Of a stretch of DNA of 19,455 nt, positions 8,658 through 16,649 are shown one piece after another; positions within the stretch are counted from its first letter, which is position 1, and the number at the start of each line of letters is the position of its first letter. The DNA comes from an uncultured Ignavibacteriales bacterium. Its GTDB lineage: Bacteria > Bacteroidota > Ignavibacteria > Ignavibacteriales > Ignavibacteriaceae. The stretch lies in NCBI GenBank assembly GCA_903915485.1, contig CAIWTC010000162.1, forward strand, positions 1 through 19,455, given 5' to 3'. The position numbers were made by a program, and so were the translations under genes. The notes beneath the pieces are model-generated. The model made no database searches. It saw only the letters and a program-made list of their open reading frames with translations, and was not told the DNA's origin.

Positions 8658-11600
8658 TATTCATATCCTCATTAAACCTCACGCTTACAAGTTTAGAGAC
8701 GCCTTCTTCTTGAATAGTGACGCCATAAAGAGCCGATGCGGCCTCCATTGTTCGCTTATTGTGTGTTACCACGATGAACTGAGTATTAGTGCTGAATTCT
8801 TTTATGATTTTTGTAAACCTATCAATGTTTGCATCATCTAACGGTGCATCAATTTCATCAAGGATACAAAATGGACTTGGCTTAACAAGATAGATAGAGA
8901 AAAGCAATGCAATAGCTGTTAGAGTTTTTTCTCCTCCGCTCAAGAGTTCTATTGATGTAGGGCGTTTGCCTTTAGGCTTGGCTACAATTTCAATTTTTGC
9001 TTCCAGAGGGTCGGCAGTTTCTTCAAGTCGAAGGTCGGCCTCATCTCCGGGGTTAAACAAACTTCTGAAAATGGAGGTAAAGTTTTGTCTGATTTTTTCA
9101 AAGGTTTCCATGAACAGGTTTTGAGCTGTTGTGTTAATCTCGTGAATAGTTTTGACAAGGTCTTTTTCCGATTCAAGTAAGTCATCACGCTGCTTGTTAA
9201 GAAAATCCAAGCGCTGTTTCTCTTCTTCATATTCAGAATAAGCTAACACATTCACAGGGCCTAAGCTTTTTAACTGTTGTTTGTAGTCGTTAACTTCTGA
9301 GGAGCGGGACTTGAAATCAAATTCTCCTAAATCTTCAAATGTTTTTAATTCAAGCGTAATTGAATAACTTTCGTGAACATGATTCAGGAGATTCTCTGTC
9401 TTAATCCTGTTTTCATTAAGTTTGATGTCAATCTCATGCAACTGATTAGAGTATTGCTCGCGGAATTTTCTTGCTGACTGCTGTTGAGCTTCGATAGAGT
9501 TAGTATCATTGCGGATAGCGGAGACTCGGGAATTTATTTCCTTCTCCTGCTGAACCATTACTTCGCGCTCTTGATTGAGTCTATCCAAAATGATGGTTTT
9601 TTCTTCAATTAGCTCGGCAAGAATATCAATTTCACTTGAAGCGCTTTCTATATCATTTCGTTTTTTCTCTATAGACTTTTCGATTGAAACAATATTTGAT
9701 TTACTTCGTTCAATAGCGTTTTCGTTATTCTTTTTCTCTCCGGACAGGCGTTCGATATCGACTTTAGTTGCGGTGAATTTTGCTGTAATCGATGCATATT
9801 CAGTTTCTAAATCGCGGAATGAATCTTCAAAGAATTTCTTTTCATTCTCAGATGAAAGTACGCGGTATCTGAATTCATTCAGGTCGCTATCCATTATTTC
9901 GCGCTCGCGATCAAGTTGATTCGACTGACTTACCAACTCCTGAAGTTCTGCTCTGAGCTTTTCAATTTCATCTTCTGCTTTTTGGCGCTCGAACTCGAAC
10001 TGTGCAATTTGCTTTTCAACATTTGCAAGGTCATTTAATAACATCTTGCTCTTGTCAGTAACACCTTTCATATCAAAGGACATAATCTTGTTATCAATAA
10101 CCTCTATTTTAGAATGTAGGTTTTGAAGTTCCTGTTCTCTTTGTGGAATTACATTTCGTAATTCTTCCAAGGTGTGTCTGCGACCGAAGAGAGTTTCATC
10201 AACTTTTGGTGCGGCACCGCCTTCGATAAATCCTGTGGTGTCAATCAAGTCACCATTAAGAGTCACATAAGTATATTTACCGTGCTTCTGGTAAAGAGTG
10301 AACGCGGTTTGCAAATCCTGTACAACTGCAATGTTGCTAAGTAACTTAGCAAAAAGGTGTTTCCATGATTCTTCTGCTTCGATAAGATTATCTGCCCATC
10401 CAAGAAATCCCTCTTCAATAGCAATTTTCTTTTTCTGTCTTTTTTCGGAATAGCGCGCAAACTTTTCGAATAAAGAAAGTTTTGCTTGGGCATCATTGTT
10501 AGAAAGATAGAAAGAAGCTTTGCCGGAATCATTAGCTTCGAGATGACGGATTCCGCTTTGAATGTCTTCAATTGTTTCAACAATAATACTGTTAAGATTA
10601 TTTTTGAGCGCTGCCTCAAGTGCGAATCTGTATGTCTCGTTTGCGTTACCAACATTGGCTAAAAGATGTTTGCCGTTTTTATTCCAAGTTCCGTCTTCAA
10701 GCAATACTTTAGCTCCTTTGGAAAAGCCTTCAAGACTTTCAAGTACATGCTGTAGGAAACTCATCTTATCACGGAGTGAATTTAACTGCGACCTTTGCTC
10801 AAGTTCTGATTCTTTTAATTCAGACAATTCTTTTTCCAACTGCTGCTTTTCTTCGAGCATGGTTTGGAATTCTACTTCAGTGTCTCTGACCTTTAGTTCG
10901 GTATCAGCTTTTTCCTGTGACAATTCTTCTACATAACCAACTGTTTTAGCAATGCTTCCTGTCTGGTTAAGAATTCCTGCATTCTGTCTTTCAATATTAG
11001 TATTGATTCTCTGAAGTGCAGCAAGCAAGTTGTTCGCGGTGTTTTCTTTTTGTGAAAGTTCTTTATGAAGAGAAATGTATTGTTCATTGAACTCTGAGAG
11101 TTTAGCTCGTTTTTCTTCAAGAGTATTTTTTCTCGAGTCGATATCATTTTGAAGCGATTCGCGTTCTGCTGATTTTGTATTCAGTCTGTCATTGATGTCA
11201 TCGATGTTTAAATTAGCGTCATCAATACTTTCTCTCTCATTCGTTAGTTGAGTATTCAACTCATCAATTTCTGAAGAGAATCTATTGCTGTTAAGTTCCA
11301 GCGACTTTCTTCTTTCCTGAGAAACAGAAAGTACATTCTGCGACTGATGAACTTCTTCTGTCTTTTTTGCAATGCTCGAGCGCTGTTCATGAAGTTCTTG
11401 CTCGACAGCGTATAACAATTCCTTAATAGCCTTAATATCATCATCAAGTTTATTGATTTGAGATTCGAATTCTAATTTTTTAGAGAATGCTTCATCTTTG
11501 TTAATTTTAAATTCCTGTTTGAGCGAGATGAATAATGCGTATTCTCTTTCGCTTAAGTCAAGATCAAGTTCCCTGAGTGTTACCTGAATTTTGTTATGCT

Positions 11601-12240
11601 TATCTGCCTTTTTGGCTTGCCTTTCAAGCGAGTTGACTTTTTTCTCAACTTCGGAAACGATATCATTAACACGGCTTAAGTCACCTTTAACTTCATCAAG
11701 TTTTTTTAGAGTTAGTCTTCTTCTGAGTTTGTACTTGTTTACGCCTGCCGCTTCTTCAAACATTACTCGGCGTTCTTCAGCTTTATTGCTGAGTATAGAT
11801 TCAACCATCTTCAACTCTATTACAGAATAAGCGTTGCTGCCCATTCCCGTATCCATAAAAAGGTTGGTGATATCTTTTAGACGGCAGATGTTTTTATTTA
11901 ATAAGTATTCACTTTCACCCGAGCGGAAAATTCTTCTTGTTATAACAAGTTCAGTGTATTCAGAAGGCAGGATTCCTTTATCATTTTGAATAGTTAATGA
12001 AACTTCAGCCATACCCATAGGCTTGCGGTTTGAAGTTCCGTTAAAAATCACATTCTCCATTTTATCGGAGCGGAGGGTACTGCTCTTCTGTTCGCCCAGC
12101 GACCAGCGGATAGCATCCACAATGTTGGTTTTGCCGCAACCATTAGGCCCGACAATAGCAGTCATTCCGCTTGTAAAGTTAACCATTGTCTTATGCAGAA
12201 ATGATTTGAATCCGAGTATTTCTAATTTTGATAAATACAA
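8647..12240 (-). CDS. smc: Chromosome segregation ATPase SMC
   Basis: SMC folds and segregates the chromosome as a dimeric ABC-type ATPase with ScpA/ScpB. The 1197 aa length is normal. Head half one has the Walker A GPNGCGKT at 31-38. Long charged coiled coils run about 170-500 and 680-1010 around a hinge near 500-680 that contains glycine-rich DTTGFIEGGAAP. Head half two has the signature LSGGEKTLTA at 1100-1109 and the Walker B ILDEIDAPLDD with Asp1128 and Glu1129. The start is TTG, immediately after the TAA of the upstream gene. A GGGAG sits about six bases before it, and the next Met would remove the family N-terminus (YLSKLEILGFKSF), so TTG is well supported. The gene is in a row with envelope genes rather than with scpA/scpB. 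Confidence 0.98.
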   Translation of the reverse strand: MYLSKLEILGFKSFLHKTMVNFTSGMTAIVGPNGCGKTNIVDAIRWSLGEQKSSTLRSDKMENVIFNGTSNRKPMGMAEVSLTIQNDKGILPSEYTELVITRRIFRSGESEYLLNKNICRLKDITNLFMDTGMGSNAYSVIELKMVESILSNKAEERRVMFEEAAGVNKYKLRRRLTLKKLDEVKGDLSRVNDIVSEVEKKVNSLERQAKKADKHNKIQVTLRELDLDLSEREYALFISLKQEFKINKDEAFSKKLEFESQINKLDDDIKAIKELLYAVEQELHEQRSSIAKKTEEVHQSQNVLSVSQERRKSLELNSNRFSSEIDELNTQLTNERESIDDANLNIDDINDRLNTKSAERESLQNDIDSRKNTLEEKRAKLSEFNEQYISLHKELSQKENTANNLLAALQRINTNIERQNAGILNQTGSIAKTVGYVEELSQEKADTELKVRDTEVEFQTMLEEKQQLEKELSELKESELEQRSQLNSLRDKMSFLQHVLESLEGFSKGAKVLLEDGTWNKNGKHLLANVGNANETYRFALEAALKNNLNSIIVETIEDIQSGIRHLEANDSGKASFYLSNNDAQAKLSLFEKFARYSEKRQKKKIAIEEGFLGWADNLIEAEESWKHLFAKLLSNIAVVQDLQTAFTLYQKHGKYTYVTLNGDLIDTTGFIEGGAAPKVDETLFGRRHTLEELRNVIPQREQELQNLHSKIEVIDNKIMSFDMKGVTDKSKMLLNDLANVEKQIAQFEFERQKAEDEIEKLRAELQELVSQSNQLDREREIMDSDLNEFRYRVLSSENEKKFFEDSFRDLETEYASITAKFTATKVDIERLSGEKKNNENAIERSKSNIVSIEKSIEKKRNDIESASSEIDILAELIEEKTIILDRLNQEREVMVQQEKEINSRVSAIRNDTNSIEAQQQSARKFREQYSNQLHEIDIKLNENRIKTENLLNHVHESYSITLELKTFEDLGEFDFKSRSSEVNDYKQQLKSLGPVNVLAYSEYEEEKQRLDFLNKQRDDLLESEKDLVKTIHEINTTAQNLFMETFEKIRQNFTSIFRSLFNPGDEADLRLEETADPLEAKIEIVAKPKGKRPTSIELLSGGEKTLTAIALLFSIYLVKPSPFCILDEIDAPLDDANIDRFTKIIKEFSTNTQFIVVTHNKRTMEAASALYGVTIQEEGVSKLVSVRFNEDMNIVA

Positions 12241-14820
12241 TTATGCTCCCGGTTTTAGCTCTCTCAATGCTTGAAAAATATAGTCAATAGAGAGATAATT
12301 AATTTGTAAAAAGTAACCGAAACATGATACTACTGCCACTATTGCAAGTACTCCTATTAAATACACTTTGCCGGGGGCCACATCCAAAATTACATGGATA
12401 CCTTTGAATATTCTAAAGGCTATCCACACTGAGAATGCTATCCAGAAAAGGTAGATATAGGTGTTGGCTACTCCTATTAATAATATACGGTAAAGAACTA
12501 TTGAAATTGGGATTAGTGTAATAACAGGTATATGCGCCCATGATGCGACATAAAATGAACTACTGAAGTTAACCCTGTTGATTACTGTTGATGCGCTCAT
12601 TCTGATAACTACCGTAACAGCTACCAAGTGAATCATAAAAATGAATAAGAAAAATATTAATGCGACTACAGGATGCCACGCCATGTATGAAGTTAAACTT
12701 ATAAACCAATCATAAGGGATTGCCGATACTACTTTCTCAAAAGTCAGGCTTGATTTAAAGTAGAAAAGAAAACTACTGACAATTAGTGACAAGGAAGCAG
12801 CTACTAATCCTGAAAGAATTAAAGACGGCACATAAGAATACATTCTTGCATCGCGTACATCAGCGAAAAAGTTGTATGGTTTAGTTAACGCCCGCTTTGC
12901 ATCCTCGCGGAATTTCCTGTTCGAATTAAATAAAAACAAAGTGATGATTGCAAGTATTAATCCGAATATTATAAACACTATAGGAGATGTATCCTTTTTA
13001 ACACCAATTGGAATTGTGACGGGCTGTAGGTTATGCAGAAGTGCGTACAATGTTTTGTATGCAGGTCTTAGTGTGGACCTGTCTTCTCCGACTATGCCAA
13101 TTGGGAAAATATTTATTGAGTTATACTTGCCGACTAATGAAGAATATGCAGTGCGGTAATCAAACATGTTGCCGATGATAAAACCATTAAGGTTTTTATC
13201 GTTTACAAATTTATAAAATTCGCTAAAGTATTTTGCTTGAGCTTCATAAGTGTTCGGGTTAATATATCCGTTTGATGAGCCTTCAGTTACGAGATAAGTC
13301 AACTCAGTTATAAGTAGTTTATTCGGGTTGATTGTTTTAGATAAAACTTTTAGTCTTTCCGCAATTGCAGGAATTTCTGCGGACATAAATTGCAGGCCGT
13401 AAAAATCAATACCGTTTATTTCTGAAGTAGTAATGTTTGGATTAATATTGACATATATCATTCTTGATGACTGCTCTTTAATAAGTTCAGCCGTCTGACT
13501 TAAGAAGAATGAGTTACCGTCCTCATTAATATTTGAACTTGAACCAAGTCCATACGCACACAGAGCGCTAAAATTATTGTATGAAGCCTGCCATTTGGTA
13601 GCGAAACCTTTTGACTCAGAGTGGAAAACATTATCGCTTAATAAAGATGAAGGAGTCTGTTCAAGCGGGAGTTCAATAAAGGCTAATAGTCCAAATTCCT
13701 GACAAAGTGCGAGCATGTAAGGGTGCGGCATACACTTTGAAAAACGGACAGTATTAAAACCCAGGTCCTTAATCATCTTTATGTCCTGTCTCATTCCCTC
13801 ATAGGAGTTCATGGTCCAGAAATTTTTATTTACCGGAGTGTACGCAGTTCCGTCGAGGCGGACGCTGTTTCCGTTTAGATAAAATCCATCTGCTTCAAGT
13901 TTCAATGATATGATTGAGTAAGGAATTGAAACTTGGTCAATCACTTCACCGTTCTTTGTTATCTTAAATACAAAATTATATGATACAGGGTTGTCAAAAC
14001 TCCAAAGGCGAGGGGATGATATTTCTAAATAGAAAGAAGAAGTTTTGTCTTTTCCTTTTTTGATTTCTATGTCTTCGCGAATGGAAGTAAGATTGTTATC
14101 ACCTTCAACCGAAGATAAACCTGCTTCAAGTGTAAACCCGTCGCTTTGACCATCCCAAACATCGTGAAGTAAATTTCTTCTTAAAAAGTTGCATGAAACC
14201 TGAAGTCTTGCTTTTGATTCTGATGCGGAGATGGTTTCAACTGAAAAACTACTGAGACTTATCCCGGGAAGTTCTGAAATATAAATGTCTCTGAATATTC
14301 CGCCGAATTCTTTAGGGTAAAGCATTTGATAGGATAAGGGAATCCTGTTTTTTTCTCCAACGGCAGGATGCACCTTTATAGATAGGATGTTTGGTTCCTT
14401 TGACTTGAGGATGTCGGGGGGCAAGAGCACCGAAAATGGGAACGCTCCACCTTGATGACGGTATATGACAGAATTATTAAGGGAAACATCTGCGCTGTAG
14501 CTGACACCCAAAAGATGAAGGATGTAACTGCTGTTATCGACACCGTGCTGAGTTAAGGTAAATGATTTCTCAAAAACTAAATCTTCGTCGCCGTCATATA
14601 TTGAAGGAATTTCTACTGAGACCTTGTTTTTCTTTTTGTCACTTTCCAGATAAACTTCCCAACGACCGTCCAAAAGTATTTTTTTGCGGATTGTGGAAGA
14701 TTCCATAAATTCCAATTTATTAGCATCCGGTTTGTAGTCCGGGAGACTGCGGAAAAGGATCTGAGAAAATGAGTTGATTGTTAAAATCGAAAAGAGTAAT
14801 ATTATATTTTTAATTCGCAC
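12241..14820 (-). CDS. Glycoside hydrolase family 2-like protein fused to a C-terminal multi-spanning membrane domain
   Basis: Using the GTG start this is 859 aa. An N-terminal signal peptide (RIKNIILLFSILTINSFSQ) is followed by a GH2 sugar-binding jelly-roll region (about 35-185, LLDGRWEVYL to FGGIFRDIYI), an immunoglobulin-like region (about 190-305) and a TIM barrel (about 310-600, YLNGNSVRLDGTAYTP, DIKMIKDLGFNTVRFSK). About six membrane helices follow from residue 612 to the end, resembling a Yip1-type domain. The catalytic pair looks incomplete: the nucleophile strand LLITELTYL keeps Glu506, but where active GH2 enzymes have the acid/base Glu in a GNE motif this protein reads YGLGSSSN, putting Ser428 there. 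It may therefore bind or sense glycans, or use another acid. The barrel should face the periplasm, tethered to the inner membrane. An in-frame TTG ten codons upstream (14850) is possible, but the promoter and signal peptide favour GTG. Its TAA abuts the smc start. Confidence 0.82.
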   Translation of the reverse strand: MRIKNIILLFSILTINSFSQILFRSLPDYKPDANKLEFMESSTIRKKILLDGRWEVYLESDKKKNKVSVEIPSIYDGDEDLVFEKSFTLTQHGVDNSSYILHLLGVSYSADVSLNNSVIYRHQGGAFPFSVLLPPDILKSKEPNILSIKVHPAVGEKNRIPLSYQMLYPKEFGGIFRDIYISELPGISLSSFSVETISASESKARLQVSCNFLRRNLLHDVWDGQSDGFTLEAGLSSVEGDNNLTSIREDIEIKKGKDKTSSFYLEISSPRLWSFDNPVSYNFVFKITKNGEVIDQVSIPYSIISLKLEADGFYLNGNSVRLDGTAYTPVNKNFWTMNSYEGMRQDIKMIKDLGFNTVRFSKCMPHPYMLALCQEFGLLAFIELPLEQTPSSLLSDNVFHSESKGFATKWQASYNNFSALCAYGLGSSSNINEDGNSFFLSQTAELIKEQSSRMIYVNINPNITTSEINGIDFYGLQFMSAEIPAIAERLKVLSKTINPNKLLITELTYLVTEGSSNGYINPNTYEAQAKYFSEFYKFVNDKNLNGFIIGNMFDYRTAYSSLVGKYNSINIFPIGIVGEDRSTLRPAYKTLYALLHNLQPVTIPIGVKKDTSPIVFIIFGLILAIITLFLFNSNRKFREDAKRALTKPYNFFADVRDARMYSYVPSLILSGLVAASLSLIVSSFLFYFKSSLTFEKVVSAIPYDWFISLTSYMAWHPVVALIFFLFIFMIHLVAVTVVIRMSASTVINRVNFSSSFYVASWAHIPVITLIPISIVLYRILLIGVANTYIYLFWIAFSVWIAFRIFKGIHVILDVAPGKVYLIGVLAIVAVVSCFGYFLQINYLSIDYIFQALRELKPGA

Positions 14821-14864
14821 TATGCCAAAATACCTGTTTTCAAATTGCAAAAAAGTTTAACTTA

Positions 14865-14896
14865 CAAATATACGGATTGGAGGGAGGGGAAATCAA
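14865..14896 (-). promoter_or_regulatory. Bacteroidetes-type promoter for the eight-gene operon
   Basis: Read on the minus strand, TATATTTG matches the -7 consensus TAnnTTTG exactly. GTTG, a 3/4 match to the -33 TTTG, ends 21 nt before it. The predicted RNA start near 14858 gives about 38 nt of leader to the GTG start of the GH2-like gene, but only about 8 nt to the upstream TTG. That is part of the reason for choosing GTG. The match is seen; activity is inferred. Confidence 0.5.
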
Positions 14897-14898
14897 CA

Positions 14899-14936
14899 CA
14901 TAAATTCAGGATTTGAGTCAGTTGGGTGAATTTATG
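14899..14936. promoter_or_regulatory. Perfect 10 bp inverted repeat just upstream of the operon promoter
   Basis: CATAAATTCA (14899-14908) and TGAATTTATG (14927-14936) are perfect arms separated by 18 nt. The inner edge lies 2 bp upstream of the -33 element of the minus-strand promoter, where activators commonly bind. A dimeric regulator site is the simplest reading; the regulator is unknown. Confidence 0.45.
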
Positions 14937-15071
14937 CATATTTTTACTGAGTTTGTGCTGATTTAAGGCAAATATTTTTGAAAATCAGACAGATTTGATT
15001 TCAATACCCGCATAGCCTGCTAGTTATCCACATTTAAAATATATCCCCATAACACATTGAATTATATAAAG

Positions 15072-15088
15072 TTAGGTAATTCACCTAA
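15072..15088. promoter_or_regulatory. Small palindrome TTAGGT-N5-ACCTAA
   Basis: Perfect 6 bp arms with a 5 nt spacer, ending about 10 bp upstream of the plus-strand -33 element. A further ACCTAA half-site sits at 15110-15115 between the -33 and -7 elements. This arrangement fits an operator, but short AT-rich palindromes also occur by chance. Confidence 0.3.
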
Positions 15089-15097
15089 TTTTGTGTA

Positions 15098-15128
15098 TTT
15101 GATACCGTGACCTAAGTTGATAAATTTG
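15098..15128 (+). promoter_or_regulatory. Plus-strand promoter matching the full Bacteroidetes consensus
   Basis: TTTG (15098-15101), a 19 nt spacer and TAAATTTG (15121-15128) match TTTG and TAnnTTTG exactly at accepted spacing. RNA would start near 15135 and run antisense across the DUF6132 gene, reaching the DUF4922 start after about 375 nt. It could drive an antisense or small RNA, or give DUF4922 a long leader. No gene begins directly after it. Confidence 0.4.
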
Positions 15129-15172
15129 GTTCCTCCTAGTTAGCGGAAAGCATAAAACCAAAAGTTGGATAG

Positions 15173-15364
15173 TTATTCAGGTTTTTTAGGTTTTGAAGGT
15201 CTGGAGATAATAAATCCCGCAACTGCGCCATAAGCAGTACTTATATAAGGACTTCCTGTTATCGGGCAGGTCCCGCTTTTGCATCCGATAAAGTAATAGT
15301 ATGAAAAGCCAATCAATCCGCCGAGGACTGTTGCGCCAATTTTAATAAATAATTTTTTGTTCAT
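15173..15364 (-). CDS. DUF6132 family small membrane protein
   Basis: A 63 aa protein with two hydrophobic segments (about 5-26 and 42-54) around a conserved hairpin, GCKSGTCPITGSPY (about 27-40), that places two cysteines between the helices, followed by a short basic tail SRPSKPKKPE. This pattern matches DUF6132, a small Bacteroidota membrane family of unknown function. The CxxxxC pair could bind metal or form a disulfide, but nothing here shows which. The ATG start has no clear ribosome site. It is divergent from the DUF4922 gene and is separated from the downstream operon by about 350 bp with its own promoter, so it is probably a single-gene unit. Confidence 0.8.
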   Translation of the reverse strand: MNKKLFIKIGATVLGGLIGFSYYYFIGCKSGTCPITGSPYISTAYGAVAGFIISRPSKPKKPE

Positions 15365-15510
15365 TTTACAATTTTAATCTTTATTTTTACTGTAAGATGA
15401 ATAAATGTCTCTAAAGTTTCAAAACGGTTACTAGTTATTTAAGGATGTTCGAAAAGTCCACATTAATTAAGTTAACAGTAATTCATTTTTGAAAAATAAA
15501 GAATACTAAA

Positions 15511-16494
15511 ATGAGAGAAGAATATAACCATAAAATAGTGCCATTGGGTAAAGCAGCATCAAAATTGTTTACACAGCAATTAGAGTCTTGGAAAGATTGC
15601 GCCGATAGTTTCTCTAATCTTTCAAAGAGTCAGGTTAAAGAATTAAGTGTGGGACGCACTTCCTTCAAGATTCAGTATAATCCCGGTAGAATGATATCAT
15701 CATCTGCAGTGGTTGATAAAAATACTGTGGCGGCAAGGCCATGTTTCCTTTGCGAAGAAAACAGACCTGCAGAGCAAAACTATCTCTCGTTTGCAGATTA
15801 TCAAGTACTGGTTAATCCTTTCCCAATCTTTTGGGAGCATTATACAATTGCAAACAAAAGACATCAAAACCAAACCATTAAAAATAGTTTTAAGCAAATG
15901 CTGGAACTTACCGAAAACATGGGTGACGACTATGCAGTGCTTTATAATGGCCCAGAATGCGGCGCATCTGCACCTGACCATTTACATTTTCAGGCAGTGC
16001 TAAAGGACACTCTTCCCATTTCCGAGGACTTGGACAATGCACATAAATTTTCCATAGCTGAGTTCCGCGTTTTTGATTCCACAAAAATTTACTTCCCCGA
16101 TGATGGCGTTAGAAGATATATTCAAATCGAAAGCGACAATGTTAAGTCACTATTACAAGCTTTTAAAATTGTTTACGAAACACTTGCCAAAGTTACAGGA
16201 ACAAAAGAAGAACCGAAACTTAACATATTAAGTTATTACAATTCTTCCGAGATGAAACATAGAGTACAGATATTCCCAAGAACAAACCACCGCCCCGCAG
16301 AATATTTCCTCGAAGGCGAGGATAAAGTTTTATTCAGTCCCGGCTCAGTAGATATGGGTGGAGTAGCAGTTACACCAAGGCTGGAAGATTTCGAAAAGAT
16401 GACTCCAAAATTATTAAAGCACCTACTCTCGCAAGTAGTAATGAGCGATGAAGATTTTAGAAACTTCTTGAATGAGTTTGCTATTTCGATTTGA
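15511..16494 (+). CDS. DUF4922 protein, HIT/GalT-like nucleotidyl transferase or phosphorylase fold
   Basis: A 327 aa cytoplasmic protein with the features of DUF4922: YNPGRMISSSA (56-66), a PCFLCEENRP block with Cys78 and Cys81, the segment VNPFPIFWEHYTIA (101-114), and CGASAPDHLHFQA (150-162), whose His157-x-His159-x-Gln161 is the catalytic HxHxQ form used by galactose-1-phosphate uridylyltransferase, Ap4A phosphorylase and GDP-glucose phosphorylase. In those families the second His carries a nucleotidyl intermediate. The likely role is therefore transfer or phosphorolysis of a nucleotide ester; the substrate is not predictable. The C-terminal half repeats the fold, as in the GalT type. It starts at ATG with little ribosome site. 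Its stop lies five bases before the inverted-repeat cassette and it is convergent with the AI-2E gene. Confidence 0.82.
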   Translation: MREEYNHKIVPLGKAASKLFTQQLESWKDCADSFSNLSKSQVKELSVGRTSFKIQYNPGRMISSSAVVDKNTVAARPCFLCEENRPAEQNYLSFADYQVLVNPFPIFWEHYTIANKRHQNQTIKNSFKQMLELTENMGDDYAVLYNGPECGASAPDHLHFQAVLKDTLPISEDLDNAHKFSIAEFRVFDSTKIYFPDDGVRRYIQIESDNVKSLLQAFKIVYETLAKVTGTKEEPKLNILSYYNSSEMKHRVQIFPRTNHRPAEYFLEGEDKVLFSPGSVDMGGVAVTPRLEDFEKMTPKLLKHLLSQVVMSDEDFRNFLNEFAISI

Positions 16495-16499
16495 AGTTC

Positions 16500-16542
16500 A
16501 CTGTCCGAACACGATTTACAGGATTGCTGGATTTACAGGATT
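16500..16542 (+). repeat. Left arm of the cassette inverted repeat
   Basis: Starts ACTGTCCGAACACGATTTA and ends with GGATTTACAGGATT. It pairs with 17088-17130 at 37 of 43 positions. Confidence 0.75.
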
Positions 16543-16649
16543 TTGGGATTTATGAATCGGATGGGGCATCAGCATTATTTGCATTCTTAATGTCTTTAGC
16601 TTTGTTTGTAATAATTGGATTAATTAGGGTTAATCGGATTTGATGGATT
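16521..16649 (+). repeat. GGATT repeat tract
   Basis: GGATT occurs at 16521, 16529, 16538, 16546, 16617, 16636 and 16645, with runs spaced 8-9 bp. The last two copies and part of the third-last lie inside the 3' end of the GxxExxY gene, where they read as Asn-Pro codons on the minus strand. Confidence 0.6.

Larger units (their letters stand above)
14821..15172. other. Noncoding region between the operon start and the DUF6132 gene
   Basis: I find no convincing ORF on either strand; the longest runs from a start codon are about 10-15 codons. It holds a minus-strand promoter with an inverted repeat just upstream, a plus-strand consensus promoter with its own small inverted repeat, and a single exact DnaA-box 9-mer, TTATCCACA, at 15024-15032. 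A perfect AGGAGG on the minus strand near 15131-15136 has no start codon at a useful distance and is probably chance. Confidence 0.7.

Noticed and set aside
9575..10936. Long plus-strand and shifted-frame ORFs across smc
   Set aside because: Their translations are Ser/Phe/Leu-rich or lysine-rich shadows of coiled-coil codons. The SMC frame is complete with all its motifs.
15024..15032. Exact DnaA-box 9-mer TTATCCACA, hinting at a replication origin
   Set aside because: It is single; I see no cluster of boxes around it and no dnaA or dnaN nearby. One exact 9-mer in an AT-rich window of this size is not surprising.
15128..15160. Perfect AGGAGG on the minus strand, suggesting a hidden small gene
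   Set aside because: No ATG, GTG or TTG lies at a usable distance downstream, and the following frames close within a few codons.
15150..15170. Terminator for the DUF6132 gene (CCAA, TTGG stem followed by TTTTAT on the minus strand)
   Set aside because: The stem is only 4 bp with a 3 nt loop, too weak to call.
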